The position numbers and the translations under genes were made by a program. A stretch of 64,000 bases of DNA from CAZLMG01 sp964560765 (lineage in GTDB: Bacteria; Bdellovibrionota_B; Oligoflexia; Oligoflexales; CAZLMG01), in contig CAZLMG010000002.1 in assembly GCA_964560765.1 (NCBI GenBank), forward strand, positions 124,001 to 188,000, in the 5' to 3' direction. Positions within the stretch are counted from its first letter, which is position 1. Each line of letters opens with the position of its first letter. Below, piece after piece: positions 1 through 8,294 of the stretch. The notes under the pieces are model-generated. The model was not told the DNA's origin and made no database searches. It worked only from the letters and a program-made list of their open reading frames with translations.

Positions 1-36
1 CAGATTGATATTCTGAGCGGCGTTACGTTACGTTAA
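1..36 (+). CDS. Possible 3' end of an upstream gene (partial)
   Basis: Frame 1 is open from the window edge for 11 codons and ends with TAA at 34-36. The other two forward frames stop almost at once. The residues are too few to identify a family. mreB often precedes mreC, but nothing here proves that. The following 89 bases before mreC show no gene, only the GAGG ribosome-binding site of mreC at about 117-120. Confidence 0.3.
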   Translation, partial: QIDILSGVTLR

Positions 37-125
37 CGCCCATCACCTGCCGGCGCGGTCATGGTGTTGGCAGGTACACTTGCGCACGCACAAAGCATTC
101 GCACTGGACTCGACACGAGGATTAG

Positions 126-1019
126 ATGAAGAAGGAGCGGAAAAGTCGCCGCATTCTACATATCTTGCTCGCTGTCGCCTTGCTTTCCCCTTTTGTTCTG
201 TTTTCCACAGGAATGCAGCCTCGCACTGGCACAAATCTCGTGTCTAGCTTCCTGCAACAGCTCATTTATCCCGTCGAATACGCTTGGCATAGATCGACAG
301 AATTTGTCCGCTCTAGCTGGAGCACCTACGTTTCGCTGACCAACGTCGCCGAAGAAAACGTAGCATTGCGAGCGGAAATTCAGCAGCTACAAGCGCGCAC
401 TTTGGACTACGAAGAAAAAACTCTAGAGATTGGCAGACTGCGAGAGGTATTAGGGTTTACGCAACGCTTTCCGCAATCGCATGTGGTTGGACAGGTTGTT
501 GGTGCCTACCGAGAAACGCCCTTTCACACCATGCGCATTGATCGTGGTAGCCAACATCAAATCAAAGTCGGAATGCCAGTGGTGAGTGCCCGTGGAGTCG
601 TCGGCAAAATCATTCGTGTCGGTTTTTTTCACTCGGACGTCCAAATTATCACCGATCCCAACTTCCACATCGACGTGCTTTTGCAACGCACCCGAGTTCG
701 CGGCGTTTTACAAGGATCTGCAGGTTCCCGCTGCATGCTTCGATTGCACCGCAAAGCAGAAATTCGTATCGGCGACACCATCATTACTTCCGGCATCGTT
801 GGCGCTTTTCCCAAGGGACTGCCAGTGGGGCATGTTGTCCGAATCAGCTATGACGCGGATCAAGTTGCACAGGCCATCACCATCGACCCTTGGGTTGATC
901 ACCGTCGACTAGAAGAAGTCGTCGTCCTATTACGCGAAGACTCAGAAGTCGAAAAGATCATCGATACGGCTGGCACGGAGTGGCTCTCCGGCGCCATCGA
1001 GCGGCCAAAGGGGGGATAG
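126..1019 (+). CDS. mreC: Rod shape-determining protein MreC
   Basis: MreC is the bitopic inner-membrane scaffold that links MreB filaments and MreD to the PBP2-RodA peptidoglycan synthase during cell elongation. The 297-residue product has one N-terminal membrane segment (about 10-30), a coiled coil (about 75-110) and then the periplasmic two-barrel MreC domain, including a stretch resembling the family pattern VGKIIRV followed by QIITDPNF. Length is normal for the family. The ATG is preceded by GAGG at a good distance. It opens the order mreC-mreD-mrdA-rodA, the classical elongasome operon, with only 2 bp to mreD. Confidence 0.93.
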   Translation: MKKERKSRRILHILLAVALLSPFVLFSTGMQPRTGTNLVSSFLQQLIYPVEYAWHRSTEFVRSSWSTYVSLTNVAEENVALRAEIQQLQARTLDYEEKTLEIGRLREVLGFTQRFPQSHVVGQVVGAYRETPFHTMRIDRGSQHQIKVGMPVVSARGVVGKIIRVGFFHSDVQIITDPNFHIDVLLQRTRVRGVLQGSAGSRCMLRLHRKAEIRIGDTIITSGIVGAFPKGLPVGHVVRISYDADQVAQAITIDPWVDHRRLEEVVVLLREDSEVEKIIDTAGTEWLSGAIERPKGG

Positions 1020-1021
1020 AC

Positions 1022-1597
1022 ATGGGCCCCAGTCGACTCAGTGATTTGCTGTCCCAGCCAGCCACACCGAAGTGGCGTCCTTCTCTCTGGCTGCTACATC
1101 CGCATACCAGAAGCTGGGGGCCGGACATTGCTGTCCTCGCCATGGTTGCTATCGTTCAGATCAACATTCTCCCCAACCTTACCGGGGGGTTTGAAGTGCT
1201 AGATGTTTTAACGCCAATGTTAGCCATCGCTGCCGTTCAGCTGCCGATCTTCCGAGCAATTTTTCTCGGCGTTGTGGCCGCCCTGCTGGTCGAGCCACAT
1301 AGCTCGCAGCCCGCTGGCTACTTTTTTTGTAGTTATGGCATCATGCTTTGCACGATCGTCTTTTTCCGTGATCATGTTTCGTGGCGCCAACCCAACACTT
1401 GGCTTGTAACTCTGAGCCTCTGCTGCATATGGCATAAAGGTTTTAGTGCCTTTGTCTATCAGGTTGCCGTCGGCACCGCCGAGACCTCGCCGAAATACTG
1501 GCTGGCCTTGTTGCTATCCGCTGTCCTGTCAATCGGGTTAGGCATGGGAATGGTGCTTTTGCTCCATGCCGGTCGCCATGAAGAAATGGGGACCTAA
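1022..1597 (+). CDS. mreD: Rod shape-determining protein MreD
   Basis: A 191-residue, strongly hydrophobic protein with about five membrane segments, placed exactly between mreC and the PBP2 gene as in the conserved mre operon. MreD is the integral-membrane partner of MreC in the rod complex. I chose ATG 1022 because a purine-rich site (AAAGGGGGG) lies just upstream. The same frame is open from 980, but that start would overlap mreC by 40 bp. Sequence conservation in MreD is low, so the call rests mainly on topology, size and position. Confidence 0.85.
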   Translation: MGPSRLSDLLSQPATPKWRPSLWLLHPHTRSWGPDIAVLAMVAIVQINILPNLTGGFEVLDVLTPMLAIAAVQLPIFRAIFLGVVAALLVEPHSSQPAGYFFCSYGIMLCTIVFFRDHVSWRQPNTWLVTLSLCCIWHKGFSAFVYQVAVGTAETSPKYWLALLLSAVLSIGLGMGMVLLLHAGRHEEMGT

Positions 1598-1599
1598 CC

Positions 1600-3510
1600 G
1601 TGAAACGCATGGTTCGACATTCCCAGATCATGGTCGAAGGCAACTTTTTTTGGGCAACCATTGTCGTGGTTTCACTCGTCGGAACGCTCCTGGTCCGACT
1701 GTGGTATCTACAGGTCTATCGCGGCGAGCAGTATCGGTTGATGTCAGAGCGCAATCGCACACGCCGCATTGAGATACCCGCCCCACGTGGCGTCATGTAC
1801 GATCGCCATGGTCAGGTGGTACTAGGCAATCGACCATTTTTCGATTTGGTGTACATCCCTCAGTTCATTGCGGATCGGGATCAAACACTGAATGTCCTTT
1901 CTCGATTGCTGCACATTCCTGTCAAATCACTGGATCGGCGCCTGAAGATGGGAGCCGGCCGACCGAAATATTTGCCCGTCACGCTAAAGCGCAACCTAAC
2001 GGCCCATGAAGTCTCCGTCATTCAGTCCAACAAAGTATTTCTCCCCGGCATCGACGTTGTCGTGGCGCCGCGCCGCGAATATAAGCCCGGCGTGCCGCCG
2101 CATCTCGTTGGCTATCTTGGAGAAATCGATCAGTCGGCACTGGCCCGGCACAAAAATCCGGCCGGCGAAAGCGCTTATCAACCTGGCGACCTCATCGGCA
2201 AGCAGGGCCTGGAAGCCGTGTGGGAAGAGCAGCTGCGCGGTCAGCGCGGTTATCGAGTCATTCAGGTCGATGCTTTCGGACGGCAAACGAACACTGATGA
2301 TTCAGCAGAGGCCATGCCAGGAACTCCGGCGCGGCAAGGCAATCATCTTGAGCTAACCATTGACTGGGAGCTTCAGCAGGCAACGCGCGACGCCTTTCGC
2401 GGCAAATACGGAGCCGTCGTCGTTTTGCAGCCACATACCGGCGAGATTCTGGCCATGCTGAGCTCTCCTGGCTTTGACCCAACGATTTATCAAGAAGGGA
2501 TGTCGCGAGAGGAGTGGCTATCGCTGCTGCACAATCCGTTTAAGCCGCTCTATGACAAAGCGACCGGCGGTGAGTATCCACCGGGCAGCGTCTACAAAGC
2601 CGTTGTTGCTATCGCGGGAATTGAAGAAGGCATTATCAAAGATAGCACGACAATTAAGTGCCCCGGTTACTATGTGCTAGGTGACCAAACCTTCAAATGC
2701 TGGGAACATGCGGGTCACGGCATCGTAAACTTACGTCGGGCCTTGGTGCGATCGTGCGACGTGTATTTTTACGAGGTTGGAGTGCAGCTCGGCGTTGACC
2801 GCATTGCCCATTACGCCCGCCAATTGGGCCTAGGTCGTCAATTGGGCCTCAAACTGAACACCGAAAAGGCTGGACTCGTTCCGACGTCTGCATGGAAACA
2901 GCTGGTACATCGCCAACCTTGGACTGGGGGCGACACGCCAAACATCGCTATTGGTCAGGGGTACAATCTGATGACTCCCGTTCAGATGGCGATGCTTTAT
3001 GGCACTATTGGCAACGGCGGCAAAGTTTATCGTCCACATCTCGTCCGACGGGTAATCAACCCGATCGGTGAGGTGGTGCATGAACAAGCACCTGAACTCA
3101 TTCAAGAAGTGCAGGGGATTCGCCCAGAGACTCTGGCGAAAGTCGGCAAGTATCTGCAAGATGTAGTTATGGACAAAGAAGGCACGGGAACCAAAGCTGC
3201 TGTCCCAGGTGTAACGGTTGCTGGTAAGACCGGATCCGTGCAGGTTGTCAGTCTTCGTAAAAACCGCAACCAAGATGACGTCAGCGTGAAGTGGAAAGAG
3301 CACGCTATGTTTGCCGCATTTGCTCCTGTAGAAAATCCTGAGATCGCCGTGGCGATCGTGAGCGAAAACGACTTGATTGGCGGCGGCGGTGCTGCTGCTG
3401 CCCCGGTCGCCGGGCACGTGATGCGTGCTTTTTTTAGGCTGAAAGACCAACGCGCCAAGCGGTTAGTCATCAGCCAATCCCCGGGAGGAAAAGCCATTGA
3501 ATCCCAGTAG
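1600..3510 (+). CDS. mrdA: Penicillin-binding protein 2 (elongation transpeptidase)
   Basis: Class B PBP that cross-links peptidoglycan during side-wall growth and works with the glycosyltransferase RodA. The 636-residue product has one N-terminal membrane segment (about 14-33), a dimerisation/pedestal domain beginning with the family pattern RNRTRRIEIPAPRG, and a transpeptidase domain. The catalytic motifs are visible: SVYK with Ser330 and Lys333, SCD at 385-387 and KTGS at 543-546. The start is GTG at 1600, 2 bp after mreD; an in-frame ATG at 1609 is the alternative. The 3' end overlaps rodA by 14 bp, which suggests coupled translation. Confidence 0.95.
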   Translation: MKRMVRHSQIMVEGNFFWATIVVVSLVGTLLVRLWYLQVYRGEQYRLMSERNRTRRIEIPAPRGVMYDRHGQVVLGNRPFFDLVYIPQFIADRDQTLNVLSRLLHIPVKSLDRRLKMGAGRPKYLPVTLKRNLTAHEVSVIQSNKVFLPGIDVVVAPRREYKPGVPPHLVGYLGEIDQSALARHKNPAGESAYQPGDLIGKQGLEAVWEEQLRGQRGYRVIQVDAFGRQTNTDDSAEAMPGTPARQGNHLELTIDWELQQATRDAFRGKYGAVVVLQPHTGEILAMLSSPGFDPTIYQEGMSREEWLSLLHNPFKPLYDKATGGEYPPGSVYKAVVAIAGIEEGIIKDSTTIKCPGYYVLGDQTFKCWEHAGHGIVNLRRALVRSCDVYFYEVGVQLGVDRIAHYARQLGLGRQLGLKLNTEKAGLVPTSAWKQLVHRQPWTGGDTPNIAIGQGYNLMTPVQMAMLYGTIGNGGKVYRPHLVRRVINPIGEVVHEQAPELIQEVQGIRPETLAKVGKYLQDVVMDKEGTGTKAAVPGVTVAGKTGSVQVVSLRKNRNQDDVSVKWKEHAMFAAFAPVENPEIAVAIVSENDLIGGGGAAAAPVAGHVMRAFFRLKDQRAKRLVISQSPGGKAIESQ

Positions 3511-4642
3511 GGCAGCGCGTGCCAAGCCATTTCTAGCTCCAGAGTCCGACCTCCCAAAGCCAGGGTCGCGGGTGATCACGATCATCGCTGGCTTATATCT
3601 CCTGCTGACCATCCTGGGACTAATGAATCTGTATAGTGCCTCCATGGGGGAACCCTTCTTCTATTCACAAATGCAACATGCGGCCGTAGCGGCGGTTGCC
3701 TTTGGTGTTATGGGGTGGCTGTTCCCTTTGCGACTCTTGGATGATTACTGCTATTGGATATACGGAGTTCTCTGTGCCATGCTAGTGGCGGTCCTCTTTA
3801 CCGGCCACATCGCCCACGGCTCCCAGCGCTGGCTGCACTTTGGCCCCGTTACCGTTCAACCCTCTGAATTAATGAAACTCGGTGTCGTGCTCGTGGTAGC
3901 CCATTATTTTCACCATAATCCGCTCGCAGGGGTTTATCGACTGCGCGACTTGTGGCGTGTCGGACTGCTGGTAGGTTTGCCATTCTTGTTGATATTCGAA
4001 CAACCGGACTTGGGCACTGCCGGCGTTTGTGTACTCATCGTAACCTGCCAGATTGCCTTTATCCGCCTGGATTTCCGCAGCATCGCCATTGTCGCCTTGT
4101 CAGGAATCGTGGTGGCAGCTTTGGGTTGGTTCATTTTTTTGCACGATTATCAGCGGACGCGAGTACTGACTCTGCTCAACCCGGATGTTGATCCAACGGG
4201 CAGTGGCTATAACTCACTTCAATCTCTCGTCGCCATTGGCTCAGGAATGTTGACCGGCAAGGGATTTTTGCAGGGCACTCAAACTCAGTTGCAATTTTTA
4301 CCGGCTCGGCACACAGATTTCATTTTTTCAGTGTTTGCCGAAGAACATGGTTTCTGGGCCTGCTGCATTTTGTTTGCCATATATGGCATCCTGACGATTT
4401 GCTCGCTGGAAGTGGCGCGATACGCTCGCGATACCTTTTCTTCATTGGTCGCCATTGGCTGCGGCGCGGTCACTTTCATCCACTTTATGATCAACATCGC
4501 GATGGTCCTTGGCATGTTTCCAGTCGTTGGCGTACCTCTACCGCTATTCTCGCAAGGGGGCTCATCGCTTCTGACCACCAGCGTCGCGATTGGTTTGTTG
4601 GTAGCTGTGCACCGCACGAGTATGAGTCGTCGCCGCAGCTGA
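3497..4642 (+). CDS. rodA: SEDS peptidoglycan glycosyltransferase RodA
   Basis: RodA polymerises lipid II into glycan strands in partnership with PBP2. The 381-residue protein has about ten membrane segments and SEDS hallmarks: FAEEHGFW near residue 278 and PVVGVPLPLFSQGGSS near 340. The usual YGGSS is FSQGGSS here. The start is TTG at 3497, inside the end of mrdA, supported by GGGAGG at 3483-3488; no better ATG exists before the first membrane segment. Together with mreC, mreD and mrdA it completes the elongasome. Confidence 0.94.
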   Translation: MNPSRAARAKPFLAPESDLPKPGSRVITIIAGLYLLLTILGLMNLYSASMGEPFFYSQMQHAAVAAVAFGVMGWLFPLRLLDDYCYWIYGVLCAMLVAVLFTGHIAHGSQRWLHFGPVTVQPSELMKLGVVLVVAHYFHHNPLAGVYRLRDLWRVGLLVGLPFLLIFEQPDLGTAGVCVLIVTCQIAFIRLDFRSIAIVALSGIVVAALGWFIFLHDYQRTRVLTLLNPDVDPTGSGYNSLQSLVAIGSGMLTGKGFLQGTQTQLQFLPARHTDFIFSVFAEEHGFWACCILFAIYGILTICSLEVARYARDTFSSLVAIGCGAVTFIHFMINIAMVLGMFPVVGVPLPLFSQGGSSLLTTSVAIGLLVAVHRTSMSRRRS

Positions 4643-4721
4643 TTGCGAATCAGATGCTTTTCTGGTAGTGGTGTGGCGCTCGATCTTGACTGGCAAAAAC
4701 TTTGCTGCGAGGACGTTAAAT

Positions 4722-5720
4722 ATGCCTACCGTTCGCGAGTGCCTTCAACAAATCTTGTCCGCTCCTGATCAGGACCTAGCACTGACAAGTCACGCCTACA
4801 GCGGCCTCGACGAACAAGATGAGGCTTGGGCCCGCCAGCACCAAATGCAATCAGCACGCGGTAAAGTGCGTGATCTTCTCTGGCAGGACAATCATCTATT
4901 TCTGCTGCACAGCGACCGACTGTCGGCATTCGATCGGCCGATTGGCCTTGTTCCTTATCGAGGAGTCATGCTGGCTGCCATTACCAGCGCATGGCAGCTA
5001 CGTGCCGCAAAGATTTTGCCACAACCAAAATCGCAGCAAATTGCGCCACGCATTATTCAAACTCAGCGCATGCGACCCTTTCCCATCGAAGTCGTCGTCC
5101 GTGGATATTTAGCTGGCAGTATGCTGCGTAGTTATCAAGCCGGCGAGCGCCAATTTTGTGGGGTCGATTTACCGGATGGCTTGACAGATTTTGGTGCGTT
5201 GCCGACGCCAATTATCACCCCGACTACCAAAGCCGCTGCGTATGTCCATGACGAAAATACAACAGCCGAGGAGCTGATCAGCAAGGGTGCCTGCAGCCGG
5301 GAACAATGGAATACTATCGCTGAGAGTGCCTTGAAACTTTTTGCGCTTGGCCAAGAAGTATATAGAGACCTTGGCTGGATCCTCGTTGATACCAAGTATG
5401 AATTTGGTGTCGATGCCCAGGACTGCGTCATGGTTATTGATGAGATTCACACCCCTGATTCGAGTCGCTTATGGGTCAGCAAGTCCTATGCCGAGCGCCT
5501 GCAGCGCGGGGATGAACCTATGATGCTAGATAAAGAAAACGTTCGGCGTTATTTACTGAGTCAGGGATTCAGCGGCCATGGCCCCGTGCCAATTGTGCCA
5601 AGCGAATTGCTCATTCAACTGGCTCACACCTACCTGGATGTTGCTGAGCGGCTCACAGGTCAGGTGCTGCAGGTCGACTCGCCAGGATCTAAACCAAACC
5701 TGCAGGATTTGCCGATCTGA
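4722..5720 (+). CDS. purC: Phosphoribosylaminoimidazole-succinocarboxamide synthase
   Basis: PurC (SAICAR synthase) joins CAIR and aspartate using ATP in purine biosynthesis. The 332-residue product carries GKVRDLL near residue 47, SDRLSAFDR near 65, PFPIEVVVRGYLAGS near 123 and ILVDTKYEFG near 220, all typical of the longer (about 300-residue, yeast ADE1-like) form rather than the short E. coli form. I chose ATG 4722 with GAGG just upstream; the frame is open from 4668, but those 18 residues do not look like the family N-terminus. The gap of 79 bp after rodA makes an operon link possible but unproven. Confidence 0.93.
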   Translation: MPTVRECLQQILSAPDQDLALTSHAYSGLDEQDEAWARQHQMQSARGKVRDLLWQDNHLFLLHSDRLSAFDRPIGLVPYRGVMLAAITSAWQLRAAKILPQPKSQQIAPRIIQTQRMRPFPIEVVVRGYLAGSMLRSYQAGERQFCGVDLPDGLTDFGALPTPIITPTTKAAAYVHDENTTAEELISKGACSREQWNTIAESALKLFALGQEVYRDLGWILVDTKYEFGVDAQDCVMVIDEIHTPDSSRLWVSKSYAERLQRGDEPMMLDKENVRRYLLSQGFSGHGPVPIVPSELLIQLAHTYLDVAERLTGQVLQVDSPGSKPNLQDLPI

Positions 5721-5735
5721 CCGCGATGCGAAGGA

Positions 5736-5762
5736 CAAAAAAAACGCCCTCTAACGAGGGCG
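5736..5762 (-). terminator. Rho-independent terminator of the RRM gene
   Basis: A perfect 7-bp stem CGCCCTC/GAGGGCG (5745-5751 with 5756-5762) and a TAAC loop lie between two convergent genes. Read on the minus strand, the stem is followed by eight or more U residues, so it should end the transcript of the RRM gene. On the plus strand, the sequence after the stem is not U-rich, so termination of purC here would be weaker. Confidence 0.8.
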
Positions 5763-5789
5763 CTCTATCAAACAAAACTAGAACATATC

Positions 5790-6095
5790 TTACCAGCGAT
5801 TGTTACCGCCGCCGTGCCGTGGACCGGCATCACGACGAGGAGCTCGCGGCTTATCTTCTGCTTCGTTGACCTTGATGGTACGGCCGTCGAGGTCCTTGCC
5901 GTCCATTCCCTGAATCGCTTTGCTTACGCCTTCGCCATCGGCGAATGTAACGAAGCCAAAACCGCGTGAGCGGCCAGTTTCGCGATCCGTAACCACGCGC
6001 GCCTCACTCACGTCGCCAAATTGTGCGAACGCTTGGTGCAGACCCTGATCATCCGTGTTCCAACTCAAACCACCTACGAAAACTTTGTTACTCAT
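5790..6095 (-). CDS. Small RRM-type RNA-binding protein
   Basis: A single RNA-recognition-motif protein of 101 residues. RNP2 (KVFVGG, residues 4-9) and RNP1 (RGFGFVTF, 44-51) are both intact, and the C-terminal tail is short, basic and Gly/Arg-rich. Such stand-alone RRM proteins bind single-stranded RNA and are common in cyanobacteria and former deltaproteobacteria, often cold-regulated. I chose the ATG at 6095, giving the family-typical N-terminus MSNKVFVGG with an AGAGAG site upstream. The open frame extends nine codons further to 6122 without a clear ribosome-binding site. Confidence 0.9.
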   Translation of the reverse strand: MSNKVFVGGLSWNTDDQGLHQAFAQFGDVSEARVVTDRETGRSRGFGFVTFADGEGVSKAIQGMDGKDLDGRTIKVNEAEDKPRAPRRDAGPRHGGGNNRW

Positions 6096-6657
6096 CACTC
6101 TCTCTTGAATTGCGGCACTCATAACGACATGCCTAGGATTAGAATCCTTTAGTCATATCAAAGAATGCGCCCCAGCTCTATCAAATCATTCCAGGGCAGC
6201 TATCCAGGAAATGGTGGGTCGCCGCATGGCTGCGCCCGCCGCTTGCTGATAACTATCTGATATCAATTGCATACCTTTGGGGTATCGAGTTGCGAACATC
6301 GCTGGCAGAGCGAGTCTATCACCCCCTCTAACGAGATTTGGTCAATCATTCCAGGTAAATTGCCCGCCTTTCGGTTACGGCAGCCAGAATTGTGATGAGC
6401 AAACCGCCAAATTGAGCTCAATGAATATGGGGTATTATCAGATACGGTTGGCCGCGCACCGCTTGGAACGAATCGTGAATTGATCGTAGGCGCGATGACG
6501 GCTTAGAGCTCGGAGTAACGGATCAGACCGCTGACTCGTACCCCTCACCTCGGGGACGCTTCGCTTGTTTCGTGTGTTGTGCTCTCCCTTTTGTGTGGGG
6601 CCTGGACGCCGTCCGGGCCCTACTCGTATTTGGGATCACGATGCGCAGTTGAAGAGG
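6096..6657. other. 562-bp non-coding region
   Basis: Between the RRM gene and the small lipoprotein gene. Short open frames here (for example 6277-6483) lack a ribosome-binding site and recognisable products. The right end contains a GC-rich hairpin at about 6597-6620 (GGCCTGGAC pairing with GTCCGGGCC, one G-U), downstream of the lipoprotein gene on the minus strand. It has no U-tract, so it is at best a weak terminator. The left part must hold the promoter of the RRM gene, but I see no convincing boxes. Confidence 0.5.
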
Positions 6658-7185
6658 TTACTTATTGGCGTGCTCTTTCGTCGCCCAATCGATCACTTCT
6701 TTGCACGGTGTCGCGGCAACACCGCCAGGGCAGCGGTTACCCCCAGTATGAGCTACCGTCTGCCGCATCTTGTTGACCAGCGGATTGTCCGCTCCACTTG
6801 CGCCCGAGAGAACTCGGGATTTTTGCGCAGCATAATCGAACAGGTTGCCCGGGTTGCCATTCGCGTGACAACCTGCGGCCGCACACTGCGCCGCGCTATT
6901 AAGGACCGGCATTACCGTTAAATTGAATACCGACATCCCGTCAAAAACAGGAGAGTCGGTTGTCGATGACGGCGATGGATTCGGCCCCGGAATCACGGTT
7001 TGATCGATCGTTCCGCTAGACCCTACCGGTGTACTGGATGACGTTGGCTGCCCTGTCGGCAAGACAGTCCCGTTACCTCCGCTGAGGGGGCGTGTCGTCA
7101 GTGACTCGCTCGAACTGCACGCCAAGCCAGCAGAGATCAAGGCGATGACCACAAAACTGTTGAAACCGACAACAATCAGGCGCAT
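6658..7185 (-). CDS. Putative secreted lipoprotein with a Cys-rich, haem-like C-terminal motif
   Basis: A 175-residue protein I do not recognise. It starts with a hydrophobic signal sequence ending SAGLAC (Cys23, an imperfect lipobox), then a Ser/Thr/Pro/Gly-rich linker (about 24-80), then a small domain with CAAAGCH near residue 103, a CX4CH spacing rather than the CXXCH of ordinary c-type haem proteins. Two further Cys occur near 152 and 161. Start ATG 7185 has a perfect AAGGAGG at 7195-7201; the longer frame from 7221 lacks one. The layout suggests an exported, possibly haem-binding protein, but haem attachment is unproven. Confidence 0.75.
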   Translation of the reverse strand: MRLIVVGFNSFVVIALISAGLACSSSESLTTRPLSGGNGTVLPTGQPTSSSTPVGSSGTIDQTVIPGPNPSPSSTTDSPVFDGMSVFNLTVMPVLNSAAQCAAAGCHANGNPGNLFDYAAQKSRVLSGASGADNPLVNKMRQTVAHTGGNRCPGGVAATPCKEVIDWATKEHANK

Positions 7186-7291
7186 ACGAAATAGCCTCCT
7201 TGCACAAGTCGCTGGGCGCATAAAGCCTGTGGTCTTATCGGCAAATCGTCATAAAACTTGATGAAGGAATGGTGAAATTCCGCAGGAATGT

Positions 7292-8101
7292 CTAAGAAAC
7301 TGAAGCCAGTCCAGATGTCTTGCCTGACCGCCCGTCGACCGGATCCACGAGAAATGCGCACCGTGATGGTTCGGAGAAAGTAAGCTTCGCGGTGGGTTGC
7401 ACGGCTACCAAGGCAGGAGCCGTCCATACCCGCGATCCGATCTGAACGCGGCCAACGATAAGCGCCATACGGTCGCAGCCGGATGGCACGCGAATCGCGG
7501 CACCGGGCCCTCCCACGACAACTTGCCGAGACTGCATCCACGCCTCTTGCTCGACCAAAGGCATTGAGCGGAGAGCCTCATGGTCACTGATGATCTGCTG
7601 CAAAACGTGTCGCTCGCATGATGTCCAAACGGCATCTGCGAAGGCCGGCACTCGTTCCATCAAGCGTTGAAAGGCGGCGGCAGGGATTTCCAACGCCTGT
7701 GCATGTTCAACGGCTTGCGCTGAAGCCATGCGTCGATTGCCCGTTACCAGCGCCAATTCCCCCACCACCTCACCGGCAGCCACTGAACTCACCAACGTGT
7801 GATCAAACGTGCCTCGCTTCATAATATGTACGGTCCCAGAGAGCACCACCCACAGTGCTTGCCCGCGAGTGTCTTCATTAATGATCCATTCTCCCGGAAC
7901 AAACTCACGCACTGCCATGATGTCCATGAGTCGGCGCAGGTGCTCGGGACCTAAATTTTGGAAATACGGAAGGGCTTGGATAATAGCCGTCGGATCCGCT
8001 GAGCGCCTACTAGTACTTCGATGGCGCCCCTTGATCCAAATGAACGCGAGGCCGCCCAAGCCTAGAATAGAAACAACGAGCCAAAGTTGTGATGTTTCCA
8101 T
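7292..8101 (-). CDS. Membrane-anchored cyclic nucleotide-binding domain protein
   Basis: A 269-residue protein with one N-terminal membrane segment (about 4-24), a basic linker, and a cyclic-nucleotide-binding (Crp/cNMP) fold at about 40-160. The fold is indicated by FVPGEWIINEDTRG, VVLSGTVHIMKRG and the GEVVGELALVTGNRR region that corresponds to the phosphate-binding cassette. There is no DNA-binding helix-turn-helix, so it is not a CRP-like transcription factor; the C-terminal 100 residues are unassigned. A ligand cannot be read from the sequence. The start has GAGGG upstream. It is divergent from the lipoprotein gene at 8295. Confidence 0.82.
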   Translation of the reverse strand: METSQLWLVVSILGLGGLAFIWIKGRHRSTSRRSADPTAIIQALPYFQNLGPEHLRRLMDIMAVREFVPGEWIINEDTRGQALWVVLSGTVHIMKRGTFDHTLVSSVAAGEVVGELALVTGNRRMASAQAVEHAQALEIPAAAFQRLMERVPAFADAVWTSCERHVLQQIISDHEALRSMPLVEQEAWMQSRQVVVGGPGAAIRVPSGCDRMALIVGRVQIGSRVWTAPALVAVQPTAKLTFSEPSRCAFLVDPVDGRSGKTSGLASVS

Positions 8102-8294
8102 AGACGAGACCCTCAGCCCACCGTCACATCGGCGGATTTCATCGATTTGTTTAGCTTTTCGCTACACAGCTGAGTCCTACTAGACACTTCTAGCGCTCCT
8201 CACGGCACGCACAACACGTTGTAATTCAAAGATTTAATCATGGTTCGCGACTTGCATTCAGAAAGGGCAAAGTCAGCATTTTCCAGAATCGCAA

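Noticed and set aside
6565..6921. 118-codon open frame on the plus strand opposite the small lipoprotein gene.
   Set aside because: No ribosome-binding site, unlikely composition, and the minus-strand gene has a signal peptide and perfect AAGGAGG.
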